Source of the DNA: CAVQND01 sp049518415
GTDB taxonomy: Bacteria > Verrucomicrobiota > Verrucomicrobiia > Limisphaerales > UBA8199
Length of the DNA: 64,000 nucleotides
Direction: 5' to 3'
Assembly: GCA_049518415.1 (NCBI GenBank)
Contig: JBEKRX010000023.1
Coordinates: 15,537-79,536, forward strand
The translations under genes and the position numbers were made by a program. The notes beneath the pieces were generated by a model that saw only the letters and a list, made by a program, of their open reading frames with translations, was not told the DNA's origin and did not search any database. Below, piece by piece: positions 9,601 to 17,739 of the stretch (within the stretch, counting starts at the first letter, position 1; each line of letters opens with the position of its first letter).

Positions 9601-9765
9601 AGGAGACAATACGCCAACCTCAACTAAGGCCCCTTCGCGTCTGAGCGGAAGGCCGATTTTCTCCCGGGCCAATTCGGCCAAAACGCGGTTCCCTCCGCCT
9701 GAAGGTTTGATCACCTGTCGGCGGTCTGGCCAGCCTAGCTGTCGAGATGCTTGTTCCAGCAGCAT
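6664..9765 (-). CDS. Eco57I-like N6-adenine DNA methylase, N-terminus frameshifted
   Basis: A 1033-residue protein from ATG 9765. AdoMet motif I is LDPACGSGIFLVKAF (D373, G377, G379). The catalytic motif IV, normally NPPY, reads NAPW (487-490) in LILGNAPWGKNS. YYTPAHLVDFVLDDVLPW just before motif I is typical of N6_Mtase/Eco57I-type enzymes. Residues 1-340 include PD-(D/E)XK-like or N-terminal specificity sequence that I cannot resolve, and residues about 690-850 probably form the target recognition domain. It would methylate adenine at a specific site to protect DNA from the nuclease encoded 9 bp downstream. The ATG at 9765 falls within a conserved-looking stretch (KLDPLMLLEQ), and the probable true N-terminus is out of frame upstream (see 9770-9869), so this copy may be disrupted. 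Confidence 0.78.
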   Translation of the reverse strand: MLLEQASRQLGWPDRRQVIKPSGGGNRVLAELAREKIGLPLRREGALVEVGVLSPSPDTASTEAPLAVVCEFSSPPSDQVFRLAHKLAWNFCRTRLLITAERDRLRAWTCCKPPTADVQTKLVFDDSGAVGGQPDFPSLSQTAASALHWVNLVSGEFFRQHTDQFRPEERADALLLANLRHVRKALLDANLPKDVCHDLLARLIFVQFLFHRQDKQGKPFLDEALMRSRLQGQLSRTHANVESILTDRDDTYALFLWLNGRFNGDLFPGKGASAAAREREWEEEKAQVQKRHLDLLADFVSGRMQMENRQTTLWREYSFNTIPLDFISSVYEQFVSEDADRDKAYYTPAHLVDFVLDDVLPWESEEWNLKVLDPACGSGIFLVKAFQRLIYRWRKANHGKAPKVSDLKPILENNLFGVDINRDAVRVASFSLYLAMCDAIDPRHYWKQVVFPRLRDWHLVSKDFFLETETGFRTEQDAGSFDLILGNAPWGKNSIKRSRSASVWASKHQWPVTYGDIGPVFPAKAAKLAKAGGTVAMLQPATVLLFNRSRPALEARRKLFESVTVEEIVNLSALRFELFNDAVGPACLLMFRNERPSADAKLEYICPKPLKTSEDGYRVIIEPQDIHAVPVRDAANDPFVWTALAWGSWRDLELLRRLSRNPNLEKYRVERRIHTGEGIIRGTDQKRHAWLLHRRILETKGFPSGTFLHLLPDRLPKNENPMAERPRTPQIFRSPQLIIKQSWLEAQGRFQAALVDASPETEGVLCSDSYVSVHAPAERGDILEAAWLAQNSKWATYYQLLTSGRFAAFIPQPLEDELRRLPLPAPSPSLLDGIKNLEDVDARVRGFFNFKESEWALIEDLFGFTLPDFKGDARSPGRQPTVREPQGQNAAAEVDLRQYAEQFLRVLKAGFGGEKALCATIFQEPSSERLPVRLLAIHLHWPGRKPVQVEPVESDALLQRLAKLYADCMKAPDKGAGFYFERSARIYAPHPTPSGRVASVFLIKPDQRRQWTRSMAMRDADEVAAEIMRAEWK

Positions 9766-9769
9766 GAGC

Positions 9770-9869
9770 GGATCCAGCTTAAGCCAAAGCGCTCCAGGTC
9801 GGCAAGCTCGGGATTATTCAGCAACCGCGCGGCCGTCGAGAGCGCGTAATAGTCTGGCGCCCACCCCAG
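9770..9869 (-). pseudogene. Out-of-frame N-terminal piece of the methylase
   Basis: Immediately upstream of the methylase ATG, another frame on the minus strand reads DYYALSTAARLLNNPELAD followed by LERFGLSWIRS, which looks like a genuine protein N-terminus. The methylase frame at the same place reads LWLKLDPLMLLEQ. Joining the two at the TTTGGCTTAAG stretch (about 9776-9786) would give LERFGL then KLDPLMLLEQ, so one base appears to have been lost there. The out-of-frame piece itself runs into a TGA just upstream (9870-9872) with no ATG or GTG start, so a second lesion, or a TTG start at LLNNPE, is needed. Confidence 0.5.
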
Positions 9870-9977
9870 TCACGGGGGTTTTCTCTTCTGGCAACTCGGG
9901 CGCCGCCGGAACTTTCCCGTGGGAGTGTTTCGATGTAGGGCTGCCTGGGCTCGTCCGGTGTTTTTGGAAAGCGAAAA

Positions 9978-9999
9978 GGGGTCGCATCTTATACTTTTC
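9978..9999 (+). repeat. Possible solo end of a RAYT-type element
   Basis: GGGGTCGCATCTTATACTTT plus TC resembles the left end of the tyrosine-transposase element at 62062-62082 (GGGGTCAAGCCATAACTTTT plus C). It lies in the 311 bp gene-free stretch 9870-10180, in which I see nothing else except a degenerate 7-bp-period tract at about 10108-10131. Confidence 0.35.
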
Positions 10000-10180
10000 T
10001 ACATTTGCTTTTGAACGGTGGCTATTTTCTGACGCAATGGTGCTGGGGCGAGGCTGCTGGCGAGGCACACCCCACCCGGGGGCTCAATTGCACGGCTCCT
10101 GACACCCCGTCCTCCGCCTTCCATCCTCCGCGGCGCTATGCCGCTTGCCCGCCCGGAGAATTGCTCTATGCTGCCGGGGT

Positions 10181-12763
10181 ATGAAACATCATTTTGCCCT
10201 CCGAGTGCCTGTTTGCGCGGCGGCTCTGTGCGGGGCGCTGGGGAGCCTCACCGGCAACGTCCGGGCAGTGGCCGCAGAGCAGCCCTTTCGTCCGCCGGCG
10301 GTGCCGCTGGTGACGAGCGACCCGTACCTGAGCATCTGGTCCGAAGCCGACCATCTGAGCGATGATGCGACCCGGCACTGGACCCGCCGGGAGCATTCCC
10401 TGGTCAGCCTGGTGCGCGTGGACGGAGCGGTGTGCCGGCTCATGGGCAGGAATCCCGCCGAGGCGCCCGCAATGCCGCAAGCCAGGTTGCAGGTGCTCCC
10501 GACCCGCACGGTCTATGATTTCGACGACGGCCATATTCATTGCACGCTGACCTTCCTGCGGCCCGCGCTGCCGGACGACCTGGAGGCGCTGGCCCTGCCG
10601 CTTACTTATCTGACCTGGGAGGTGCGTTCGGTCGATGGGAAGGAACACGTAGTTTCCCTGTACGACAGCACCAGTTCGCAACTGGCCGTGAACCGGCCGG
10701 AGGAAAAAGTGGAGTGGGCGCGCGAGCGGGCGGGCAAACTGGCGGCGCTCCGGGCGGGCACGGTCGAGCAAGCCATCCTGGGGTCATGCGGCGACGACCA
10801 TCGGATCAACTGGGGTTATGTCTATGCCGCCGCGCAGGCGCAAGGGGCCCGGGCCGTGATTGGCGCGGACCGCGAGCTGGCCGGGGCCTTTGCGGCCAAC
10901 CGCGAACTGCCGGCGCAAGACGACACGCGGATGCCCCGGGCGGCCAACGACGAGCAGCCGGTCCTGGCGTTTGTCTTTGACCTGGGGGCGGTCGGCGCGA
11001 AACCCGTCTCCCGCCAGGTGATCGTGGCCTACGATGAGGTCTATGCCATCCGGTATTTTGGCCAGAAGCTGCGGCCCTATTGGCGGCGCCACGGCGCCAG
11101 CGCCGTCCAGATGCTGCAAAAGGCGGCGGAGGATTACCCGCGCCTGGCGGCGCGCTGCGCGGAGTTCGACGCGCAACTGCTGGCCGACGCCCGGCGGGTG
11201 GGCGGCGAGAATTACGCCCAGCTCTGCGCGCTGGCTCATCGCCAGAGCCTGGCCGCCTGCGGCCTGGCGGCCGACCGGAACCAGCAGCCGCTCTTTTTCA
11301 CCAAGGAAAACACCAGCAACGGCGATATTGCCACGGTGGACGTGATCTTCCCCATGGCGCCGCAGCTTATCCTGCTGAGTCCCACGTTGGCCAAGGCCTC
11401 GATTGTGCCCATCCTCAGTTACGCCTCCTCCTGGCACTGGAAGTTCCCCAATGCCCCCCATGATTTGGGGACCTACCCGATTGCGCGGGGCACCGACGAT
11501 GGCGGCGAAGGCATGCCGGTCGAAGAGAGCGGCAACATGCTGCTCCTCTGCGATGCGATTGCGCAAGCGGACGGCAATGCCCGCTTCGTTTCGCCCTGGT
11601 GGCCCAAGCTCACCCAATGGGCGGAATACCTCGAACAGTACGGCCTCGACCCGGAGAACCAGTTGTGCACGGACGATTTCATGGGGCACCTGGCGCACAA
11701 CGCCAACCTCTCGGTCAAGGCGATCCTGGGCCTGGCGGCCTACGGCGATTTGTGCCGGCTGCGGGGCGAGAGCGCCAAGGCCCAAAAATACCGGCAACTG
11801 GCCCGGGCCGATGCGGAGCACTGGTTGAAAGTGGCGGCCGAGGGCGATCACTATCGCCTGGCTTTCGACAAACCCAATACCTGGAGCCAGAAATATAACC
11901 TGGTTTGGGACCGGATTCTGGGCCTGAACATCTTTCCCGCGGCAGTGGCCCAAAAGGAGGTCGCCCACTACAAGGGCGTGAGGCAGCGCTACGGCGTGCC
12001 GCTGGACTCGCGGACCCGGCTCACCAAGACCGATTGGGAACTGTGGAGCGCGACACTGGCGGAAAGCCAGGCCGATTTTGAGGCGCTGATCGCCCCCATC
12101 TACGATTATCTCAACGAGACCACCGCGCGCGACCCGCTCGCCGATTCTTACGAGACCGACAAAGTGCACAGCGGCGGGATGCACGCGCGCCCGGTGGTCG
12201 GCGGCCTTTTCGTCAAGCTATTGGCCGAGCACGCCCTGTGGCAGAAGTGGTCCCGGCGCGACCACGCCAAAGTCGGCCACTGGGCGGCGCTGCCCGAACC
12301 GCCGCAGGTGCTCGAGGTGGTGGCCACGTCCAAACAGACCCCGGCGACCTGGAGTTACACGACCGAGAAACCGGGCGAGGGCTGGACCAGGCCCGATTTT
12401 AATTGCAGCCAGTGGAAGCAAGGCCCCGCTGGTTTCGGGACCGAGGGCACTCCCGGCGCGGTCGTCCGGACCACTTGGAACTCGGCCGATATCTGGCTGC
12501 GGCGCGAACTCACCCTCCCGGCGGGCAGTTATGCCAATCTCCAGTTCTACGTTTATCATGACGAGGACGTTGAGATTTACGTCAACGGCGTCCTGGGGGC
12601 CTCGGAAGGCGGGTTCGTGACCAGTTACGTGCCGCTGGAAATCCGGCCGGCGGCCCGAGCCCTGCTCAAGCCCGGCGCCAAGGTCACGCTGGCCGTGCAT
12701 TGCCACCAGACCGTAGGGGGACAAAACGTCGACGTCGGCCTGGTAAACGTGGTCGAGCGATAG
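10181..12763 (+). CDS. GtaA-like glutaminase-domain protein (DUF4965/DUF1793)
   Basis: A 860-residue exported protein. ATG 10181 starts a clear signal peptide (MKHHFALRVPVCAAALCGAL, cleavage near VRA-VAA); the upstream in-frame TTG 10145 only adds residues before it. The opening PPAVPLVTSDPYLSIWS and the central block (about 300-680) with NGDIATVDVIFPMAPQL, PNAPHDLGTYPIA, EESGNMLLLCDAIA, CTDDFMGHLAHNANLS and WSQKYNLVWDRILGL are characteristic of the DUF5127/DUF4965/DUF1793 family, a glutaminase A-like alpha/alpha-barrel also common among verrucomicrobial polysaccharide-related enzymes. Residues about 720-855 form a galactose-binding-like jelly roll (WLRRELTLPAGSYANLQFYV). The actual substrate is uncertain; glutamine hydrolysis is known for fungal members only. 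Confidence 0.85.
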   Translation: MKHHFALRVPVCAAALCGALGSLTGNVRAVAAEQPFRPPAVPLVTSDPYLSIWSEADHLSDDATRHWTRREHSLVSLVRVDGAVCRLMGRNPAEAPAMPQARLQVLPTRTVYDFDDGHIHCTLTFLRPALPDDLEALALPLTYLTWEVRSVDGKEHVVSLYDSTSSQLAVNRPEEKVEWARERAGKLAALRAGTVEQAILGSCGDDHRINWGYVYAAAQAQGARAVIGADRELAGAFAANRELPAQDDTRMPRAANDEQPVLAFVFDLGAVGAKPVSRQVIVAYDEVYAIRYFGQKLRPYWRRHGASAVQMLQKAAEDYPRLAARCAEFDAQLLADARRVGGENYAQLCALAHRQSLAACGLAADRNQQPLFFTKENTSNGDIATVDVIFPMAPQLILLSPTLAKASIVPILSYASSWHWKFPNAPHDLGTYPIARGTDDGGEGMPVEESGNMLLLCDAIAQADGNARFVSPWWPKLTQWAEYLEQYGLDPENQLCTDDFMGHLAHNANLSVKAILGLAAYGDLCRLRGESAKAQKYRQLARADAEHWLKVAAEGDHYRLAFDKPNTWSQKYNLVWDRILGLNIFPAAVAQKEVAHYKGVRQRYGVPLDSRTRLTKTDWELWSATLAESQADFEALIAPIYDYLNETTARDPLADSYETDKVHSGGMHARPVVGGLFVKLLAEHALWQKWSRRDHAKVGHWAALPEPPQVLEVVATSKQTPATWSYTTEKPGEGWTRPDFNCSQWKQGPAGFGTEGTPGAVVRTTWNSADIWLRRELTLPAGSYANLQFYVYHDEDVEIYVNGVLGASEGGFVTSYVPLEIRPAARALLKPGAKVTLAVHCHQTVGGQNVDVGLVNVVER

Positions 12764-13103
12764 CGGCGCGCAGAAGTCCCGCTCGGCGGGAACCGAAGAC
12801 GAATGTTGCAGCCGACGTCAGTCGGCTCTGATCTTCCCGAAGACGAACAGTGCGCCCACCAACGTCGGCGGCCACCCGCATAGTTACCAAACATTTTGGC
12901 GCAGACTCCACGCTCGACCCGAGCGATCAGGTCTCAGAATTTACTTTTGCCCGAGCCCTAAAAAGTGCTCCTGGCGCAGCCAGGGCGGCGTCGCCCGAGG
13001 CCTCGGGATTGCCGGCGCGCTGCCGCGCCCCCAGGCCGCGGCGCTTCACGGGTCCATAATGTTCTCTTCGGCCCAATCCACGGCGCCTCCAGCCTCCAGC
13101 CTG
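12764..13103. other. Gene-free stretch with repeat fragments
   Basis: No gene seen. It holds a palindromic fragment at 12808-12829 (GCAGCCGACGTCAGTCGGCT) shared with 19667-19687, a solo MITE-like end at 12934-12960 (minus orientation, related to 14256-14284), and a short CCTCCAG tract at 13085-13102. Confidence 0.6.
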
Positions 13104-13973
13104 TCACGGGTCGAGGATGGTTTCTTTTGCCCAATCTACCGGCCAGACAACCTCCGTATGCGGCAGATTGTCGTTATTCCAGCGCTTGCGCCAGGTGAAG
13201 TTCTTCACATCGGGGTTAACCACGTCGTGACGCCTGGCGCCCATGGCATGGGCGTCGCAAAAGAGGAGGTCGGTCTGGCGGTTGTGGCGATTGGAGGGCC
13301 ATTGATCCTGCTGGGTGGGGTCGAGATTGGCGGGCCACTCCCCCGGCATGTCCACGCTGGGGTTGGCGTAAGCCCGAGCGTCGCCCAACATGATCATGTC
13401 CACAGGGGCTCTGACCATGGAATCGCCCACGACCTTGTTTGGTTTCGAGTCTCGAATACCGCCGTTGATGTCCCCGCCCAGGCCAAGTTCCGGGACGTGA
13501 CCAAGGTCCAGGCCCCAGTCGTTATAGGCCAGGGAGAAGCGGGAATTGAGGGTGATGCCATAAGGGTCCCACTTGCCGTCCGGCCCGGTGGCGCCCAGGG
13601 TCTTGTTGTAGTTGGTGTTCCAGGCGGCGTCGGCGCGGGCGGCCGGGCACCAGAACGCGTCCCGGTTGTTGCCCATCACGGTCAGCAGCCGGGTCGGCCA
13701 GACGGCATAAACGGACGGCGACACCGAGTAGCAGCCCGGATAGGCCTTGAAATCGTTGAGATACATGATCAGGCCAATGCCCACCTGCCGGAGGTTATTG
13801 AGGCAACCGGTCTGCTTGGCCCTGATCTTGGCCTTGGTCAGCGCCGGCAGGAGCATGGCTGCCAGAATGGCGATGATGGCGATGACCACCAGCAGTTCGA
13901 TGAGGGTAAAGGCGGAAGCGTGGCGGCCAAGCCGGGTCCGCTGCCGGTTCCCTGGGCGAGTTGGGCTTTTCAT
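13104..13973 (-). CDS. Prepilin-type DUF1559/PulG-like protein
   Basis: A 289-residue protein with a short basic leader (to about residue 21) and the prepilin-type motif FTLIELLVVIAIIAILAA. The mature N-terminal helix continues ALTKAKIRAKQTGCLNNLRQ. The C-terminal part has LLFCDAHAMGARRHDV in the place of the usual H-x9-DG turn. It is the same family as the protein at 2430-3236 but the two differ widely outside the first 50 residues. A 307 bp repeat-bearing region separates it from the decarboxylase gene upstream. The role is unknown; no pseudopilin assembly genes are nearby. Confidence 0.82.
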   Translation of the reverse strand: MKSPTRPGNRQRTRLGRHASAFTLIELLVVIAIIAILAAMLLPALTKAKIRAKQTGCLNNLRQVGIGLIMYLNDFKAYPGCYSVSPSVYAVWPTRLLTVMGNNRDAFWCPAARADAAWNTNYNKTLGATGPDGKWDPYGITLNSRFSLAYNDWGLDLGHVPELGLGGDINGGIRDSKPNKVVGDSMVRAPVDMIMLGDARAYANPSVDMPGEWPANLDPTQQDQWPSNRHNRQTDLLFCDAHAMGARRHDVVNPDVKNFTWRKRWNNDNLPHTEVVWPVDWAKETILDP

Positions 13974-14071
13974 TTTCGGTCTTTCTTTCCTGGCAACCTG
14001 GAGAGATTAGGCGCCATGCCCGGCGCCATGTCAATTGCCAAATTGCGTGAGCGTATTTAGGAAACGGCGCG

Positions 14072-14284
14072 CTTAGCGCCCGTGCAAAAACAACTTCGGT
14101 GCTTTGGGCGTAATTCTAACAAAGTGCCTTCGCCTGGCGTCCAGAGCGTGGAGTCCCGATTCGGAATCGGGATAGAGCGTGAGGGCATTCCCGATTCGGA
14201 ATCGGGACCACGCTTCACGCTCTCACGCTTCACGCTCCACCCAAGCAGCCAGATCTCGGAATTTATTCTTGCACGAGCCCTTAG
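14072..14284. mobile_element. MITE-like element, copy 1
   Basis: About 213 bp bounded by related inverted ends: CTTAGCGCCCGTGCAAAAAC at 14072 and, on the other strand from 14284, CTAAGGGCTCGTGCAAGAAT. It carries two copies of the palindrome TCCCGATTCGGAATCGGGA (14154-14172 and 14189-14207) and a 7-bp-period CACGCTT tract (about 14210-14238). It has no open reading frame of its own. The right end supplies the stop codon of the decarboxylase gene. A second copy lies at 29780-29983. Confidence 0.5.
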
Positions 14285-15717
14285 CCCAGGGCCTGCGCGG
14301 TGGCTTGGATCAACTCCCAGGCGCGCCGCACATGGCGGGCCTCGGTGCGGGTCTGGCCCACGCAGAAGCGCAAGGTGTAGCGGCCGTTCAAGACGGTGTG
14401 GGTCAGATAGAGGTTGCCGCCCTGGTTGAGACGTTCCAGCAGGCGGCGGTTGCGGTCGTCGCCGGCGCGGTGGGCAAAGCAAACGAGGTTCAGCGGCGCC
14501 GGGGCGACGAGCTGGAAATCGTGCGAGGCCTCGATCCAGCGGGCGAATTGCTGGGCCAGTTCGATATGACGGCGGATATGATGTTGCAGGCCTTGGACGC
14601 CGTAGTGGCGGATGACAAACCAGAGCTTGAGGGCGCGGAAGCGGCGGCCCAGGGGGACCTGCCAGTCGCGGTAATCGATCACGGCGCCCGACTCGGTCGG
14701 CTGGTTGCGGAGGTATTCCGGCAGGACGCCCAGGCTCTGGATGAGCGCCGCCCGGTCGGCCACATAAAAGCAGTCGCAGTCGAAATTGGTGAACATCCAC
14801 TTGTGGGGATTGAAGGCGTAGGAATCCGCCAGTTCCAGTCCTTGCAGCAGGTGGCGGTATTCGGGGCACAGGGCGGCCGTGCCGGACATGGCGCCATCCA
14901 CGTGGAGCCACAGCCCCTGCTGGCGGCAGAGCCGGCCCAAGTCCGGCAGCGGGTCAAAGCCGTTGGAGGAAGTGGTGCCGGCCGTGGCCGAGACAAAACA
15001 GGGCTGCAGGCCGGCCTCGCGGTCTCGGGCTATCTGACGCGCCAAGGCCTGGGGGCGCATCGCGCAATGCTCGTCCACTTCGATGAGCCGCAGGTTCTGG
15101 CGGCCCAAGCCGGCGATTCTCACGGCTTTCTCGACCGAGGAATGGGCGTGCGTGGAGGTGTAGGCCACCAACCGGCCGTGGCAGCCGGATTCGTTGGTCT
15201 GAAAGCCGGTGGCGCGCTCGCGGGCGGCCAGCAGCGCGCAGAGCACGGCGCTGGAAGCGCTGTCCTGGATCACGCCGCCGCCCGGCCCGCACGATTTGAA
15301 GCTGGCTGGCAGCCCGGTCATGTCCGCCATCCAATCCAACACGTGCGTCTCGAGTTCGGTGCAGGCGGGGCTGGTGGCCCACAACATCCCCTGCACCCCC
15401 AGGCCGGCGGAGAGCAACTCGCCCAGGATCGACGGACCGGAATTGTTGGCCGGAAAGAAGGCGAAAAAATTCGGGGATTGCCAGTGCGTGATGCCGGGCA
15501 GAATCAGCCGGTCCACGTCCGCCAGGATGGCCGCGAAGGGCTCGCCGCGCAACGGCGGTTGGGCCGGCAGCGAGGCGCGGATTTGTCCCGGCGCGACCGG
15601 CGAGAGGACCGGCAGCGATTCGACTCGCTTTTCGTAGTCCGCAATCCAATCGATCACCGCGTAACCCCAGCGGCGGAACTCGTCCGGGGTCATGTGGAAA
15701 CTGGATGTGTTTTCCAT
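14281..15717 (-). CDS. PLP-dependent group II decarboxylase (aromatic amino acid type)
   Basis: A 478-residue cytosolic enzyme of the AADC/DDC family. The PLP lysine is K306 in SYAFNPHKWMFTNFDC. HVDGAMSGTAALCPE (H-x-D-x-A, the aspartate that pairs with the pyridine nitrogen), FVSATAGTTSSNG and the N-terminal EFRRWGYAVIDWIADY are family signatures. Length is normal for the family (470-490). The reaction is decarboxylation of an aromatic or related L-amino acid; tyrosine, tryptophan and DOPA are all possible and cannot be separated by eye. Alternative: an aromatic aldehyde synthase, which shares the fold. It is divergent from the ABC exporter genes with 114 bp between starts. Confidence 0.85.
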   Translation of the reverse strand: MENTSSFHMTPDEFRRWGYAVIDWIADYEKRVESLPVLSPVAPGQIRASLPAQPPLRGEPFAAILADVDRLILPGITHWQSPNFFAFFPANNSGPSILGELLSAGLGVQGMLWATSPACTELETHVLDWMADMTGLPASFKSCGPGGGVIQDSASSAVLCALLAARERATGFQTNESGCHGRLVAYTSTHAHSSVEKAVRIAGLGRQNLRLIEVDEHCAMRPQALARQIARDREAGLQPCFVSATAGTTSSNGFDPLPDLGRLCRQQGLWLHVDGAMSGTAALCPEYRHLLQGLELADSYAFNPHKWMFTNFDCDCFYVADRAALIQSLGVLPEYLRNQPTESGAVIDYRDWQVPLGRRFRALKLWFVIRHYGVQGLQHHIRRHIELAQQFARWIEASHDFQLVAPAPLNLVCFAHRAGDDRNRRLLERLNQGGNLYLTHTVLNGRYTLRFCVGQTRTEARHVRRAWELIQATAQALG

Positions 15718-15790
15718 GCCCAGAGAATAGGCCAGAGACGGAAAAATGCGAGCGTGGGGTAATTCTTGTTACTGAAATTCCCCATGAGGA

Positions 15791-15818
15791 TTGAAAAACC
15801 CTGTGGAGGCGGCATAAT
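15791..15818 (+). promoter_or_regulatory. Candidate promoter of the ABC exporter pair
   Basis: TTGAAA (15791-15796) and CATAAT (15813-15818) are 16 bp apart, and the ATG at 15832 follows after 13 bp. The leader would be only about 5-7 nt, as in the candidate promoter at 842-869. Confidence 0.4.
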
Positions 15819-15831
15819 GATAAGCTGAAGA

Positions 15832-17712
15832 ATGTCCGACTTGACTTCCAGCGAGCAGAGACAGAACGAGCGGCGGTATGCGACCGGGGAACTTGTGCGG
15901 CGGCTGCTGGCGCTGGCGTGGCAATTCCGGGGCGATTGCCTGCGCTCGGTGGTGCTGAGCCTGGCGCTGCTGCTGCTGGGCTTGTCCGGCTTGCAAATGC
16001 TGGGCGTGGTGGTGGATGTCATCCGGCACGCGCTGGATGCCGCGCAACGCGCGCCGGTCTATCCGCTGGGCTGGAGGCCGCCGGCAACCTGGACACCCTT
16101 GCAGGCGGTGACGGTGTTGTCAGTGGCGATTGTGGCCCTGGCACTGGTGCGCGCCCTGCTCACCTACCAGTACAACATGGTGACCGCGCGGTTGACGCAG
16201 GGCAAGATCGTGCCCGACTTGCGAGCCCGGCTCTACGCCCGGCTCCAGCGGCTGAGTTTCCGGTTTTTCGATGTCCACGGCTCGAGCTCGATTTTCAATC
16301 GCGTCACGGGGGACGTGCAGAACACGCGGCTGTTCGTGGACGGCGTGGTGCTGCAAGGGATTAACATGCTGCTCACGCTGGGGGCCTACTTCGTGTTCAT
16401 GTGGCGGATTCATGCGGGGCTGACGGTGGCCTGCCTGTCCGTCACGATCGGGCTGTGGTGGGTGACGCATTATTACTCGGGGCGGCTGCGGCCGGGCTAC
16501 CTGCGCAACCGCGAGTTGTACGACGACCTGGTGCTGCTGTTCAGCGAGAGCGTGCGGGGCATGCAGACGGTCAAGGGTTTTGCGGCGGAGCCGCACCAGG
16601 TGCGGCGTTTCGAGGACGCCAACCAGCGGGTCTCGGACCAGCAGAAGCGGATTTTCTTCGATCTGTCGGTGTTCACGCCGGTCACGCAGTTGCTGTCGCA
16701 GTTGAGCCTGGTGATCCTGTTTGCCTACGGCGGATGGCTTTATGTGCAGGGCCGCCTGGCGCTGGGCAGCGGGTTGGTGGTGTTTGCCGGCCTGCTGCAG
16801 CAATTCAACGGGCAGGTGGCCAACCTCACCACCATCGCCAACTCGGTGCAACAAAGCTTCACCGCCGCCCGGCGCGTCTTCGAGGTGCTGGACACGCCGG
16901 CGGAGGTGCAGAACCAGCCGGGGGCGCTCGTGCCGGGCCGGCTCAGCGGCCGGATTGTTTTCGACCACGTCACTTTCGGTTACACGCCGCAGAGCAGCGT
17001 GCTGCGGGAGGTCTCGTTCGCGGCGGCGCCAGGACAGGTGATCGGCATTTTCGGCCTGAGCGGGGCGGGCAAGAGTACGTTGCTGGGGCTGGTGCCGCGA
17101 TTTTATGATCCGCTGCGCGGACGCATCCTGGCGGACGGCCAGGACCTGCGGAAACTCGACCTGGATGCCTATCGCCGGCAGATCGGCATTGTGTACCAGG
17201 AGAGTTTCCTGTTCTCGAACACGGTGGCGGCCAACATCGCGTTTGGCAGCCCGCAGGCCACGCAGCCCCAAATCGAGCAGGCGGCCCGGGTGGCCTCGGC
17301 GCACGATTTCATCCTGGCGCTGCCGCAGGGCTACGAGACGGTGCTGGGCGAAGCGGGGGCGGACCTTTCCGGGGGCCAGCGCCAGCGGCTGGCGCTGGCG
17401 CGGGCCTTGCTGCTGCAACCGCCGATCCTGATCCTGGATGACCCGACGGCCTCGGTCGATCCGAAAACCGAGCATGAAATCCTCTCGGCGCTGCGGCAGG
17501 CGATGGCGGGCCGGACGACCTTTGTCGTGGCCAACCGGCTGAGTCTCCTGCGCCGGGCTGACGTCATCCTGATCCTGGAAAAGGGCCGCCTCATTCAAAC
17601 GGGCACCCATGAAGAACTCGTGCGGGCGCCCGGCCCCTACCGTGAAACGGCGCTGCTCCAGCTCATGGATTTGGAAGAGGAACGCGAGCCGGTGCTGACA
17701 GGAGCATTTTGA
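15832..17712 (+). CDS. ABC exporter half-transporter, degenerate ATP site
   Basis: A 626-residue half-transporter: transmembrane domain (about 20-340, six membrane segments) then a nucleotide-binding domain. Walker A is GLSGAGKST (K414), signature DLSGGQRQR (512-519) is intact, Walker B is ILILDDPTAS. The catalytic glutamate is replaced by D537 and the switch histidine by N568 (FVVANRLS). This is the usual degenerate partner of a heterodimeric exporter such as BmrCD or TM287/288. The next gene, 27 bp downstream, encodes the partner. The substrate (lipid, drug or peptide) is unknown. Confidence 0.88.
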   Translation: MSDLTSSEQRQNERRYATGELVRRLLALAWQFRGDCLRSVVLSLALLLLGLSGLQMLGVVVDVIRHALDAAQRAPVYPLGWRPPATWTPLQAVTVLSVAIVALALVRALLTYQYNMVTARLTQGKIVPDLRARLYARLQRLSFRFFDVHGSSSIFNRVTGDVQNTRLFVDGVVLQGINMLLTLGAYFVFMWRIHAGLTVACLSVTIGLWWVTHYYSGRLRPGYLRNRELYDDLVLLFSESVRGMQTVKGFAAEPHQVRRFEDANQRVSDQQKRIFFDLSVFTPVTQLLSQLSLVILFAYGGWLYVQGRLALGSGLVVFAGLLQQFNGQVANLTTIANSVQQSFTAARRVFEVLDTPAEVQNQPGALVPGRLSGRIVFDHVTFGYTPQSSVLREVSFAAAPGQVIGIFGLSGAGKSTLLGLVPRFYDPLRGRILADGQDLRKLDLDAYRRQIGIVYQESFLFSNTVAANIAFGSPQATQPQIEQAARVASAHDFILALPQGYETVLGEAGADLSGGQRQRLALARALLLQPPILILDDPTASVDPKTEHEILSALRQAMAGRTTFVVANRLSLLRRADVILILEKGRLIQTGTHEELVRAPGPYRETALLQLMDLEEEREPVLTGAF

Positions 17713-17739
17713 CAGGTTTTTTTTGACGGGATTAACCGG

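Noticed and set aside
5983..9765. BREX, DISARM or type I restriction system
   Set aside because: No helicase, PglZ, HsdS or HsdR-like gene is next to the methylase; only a small nuclease-like gene.
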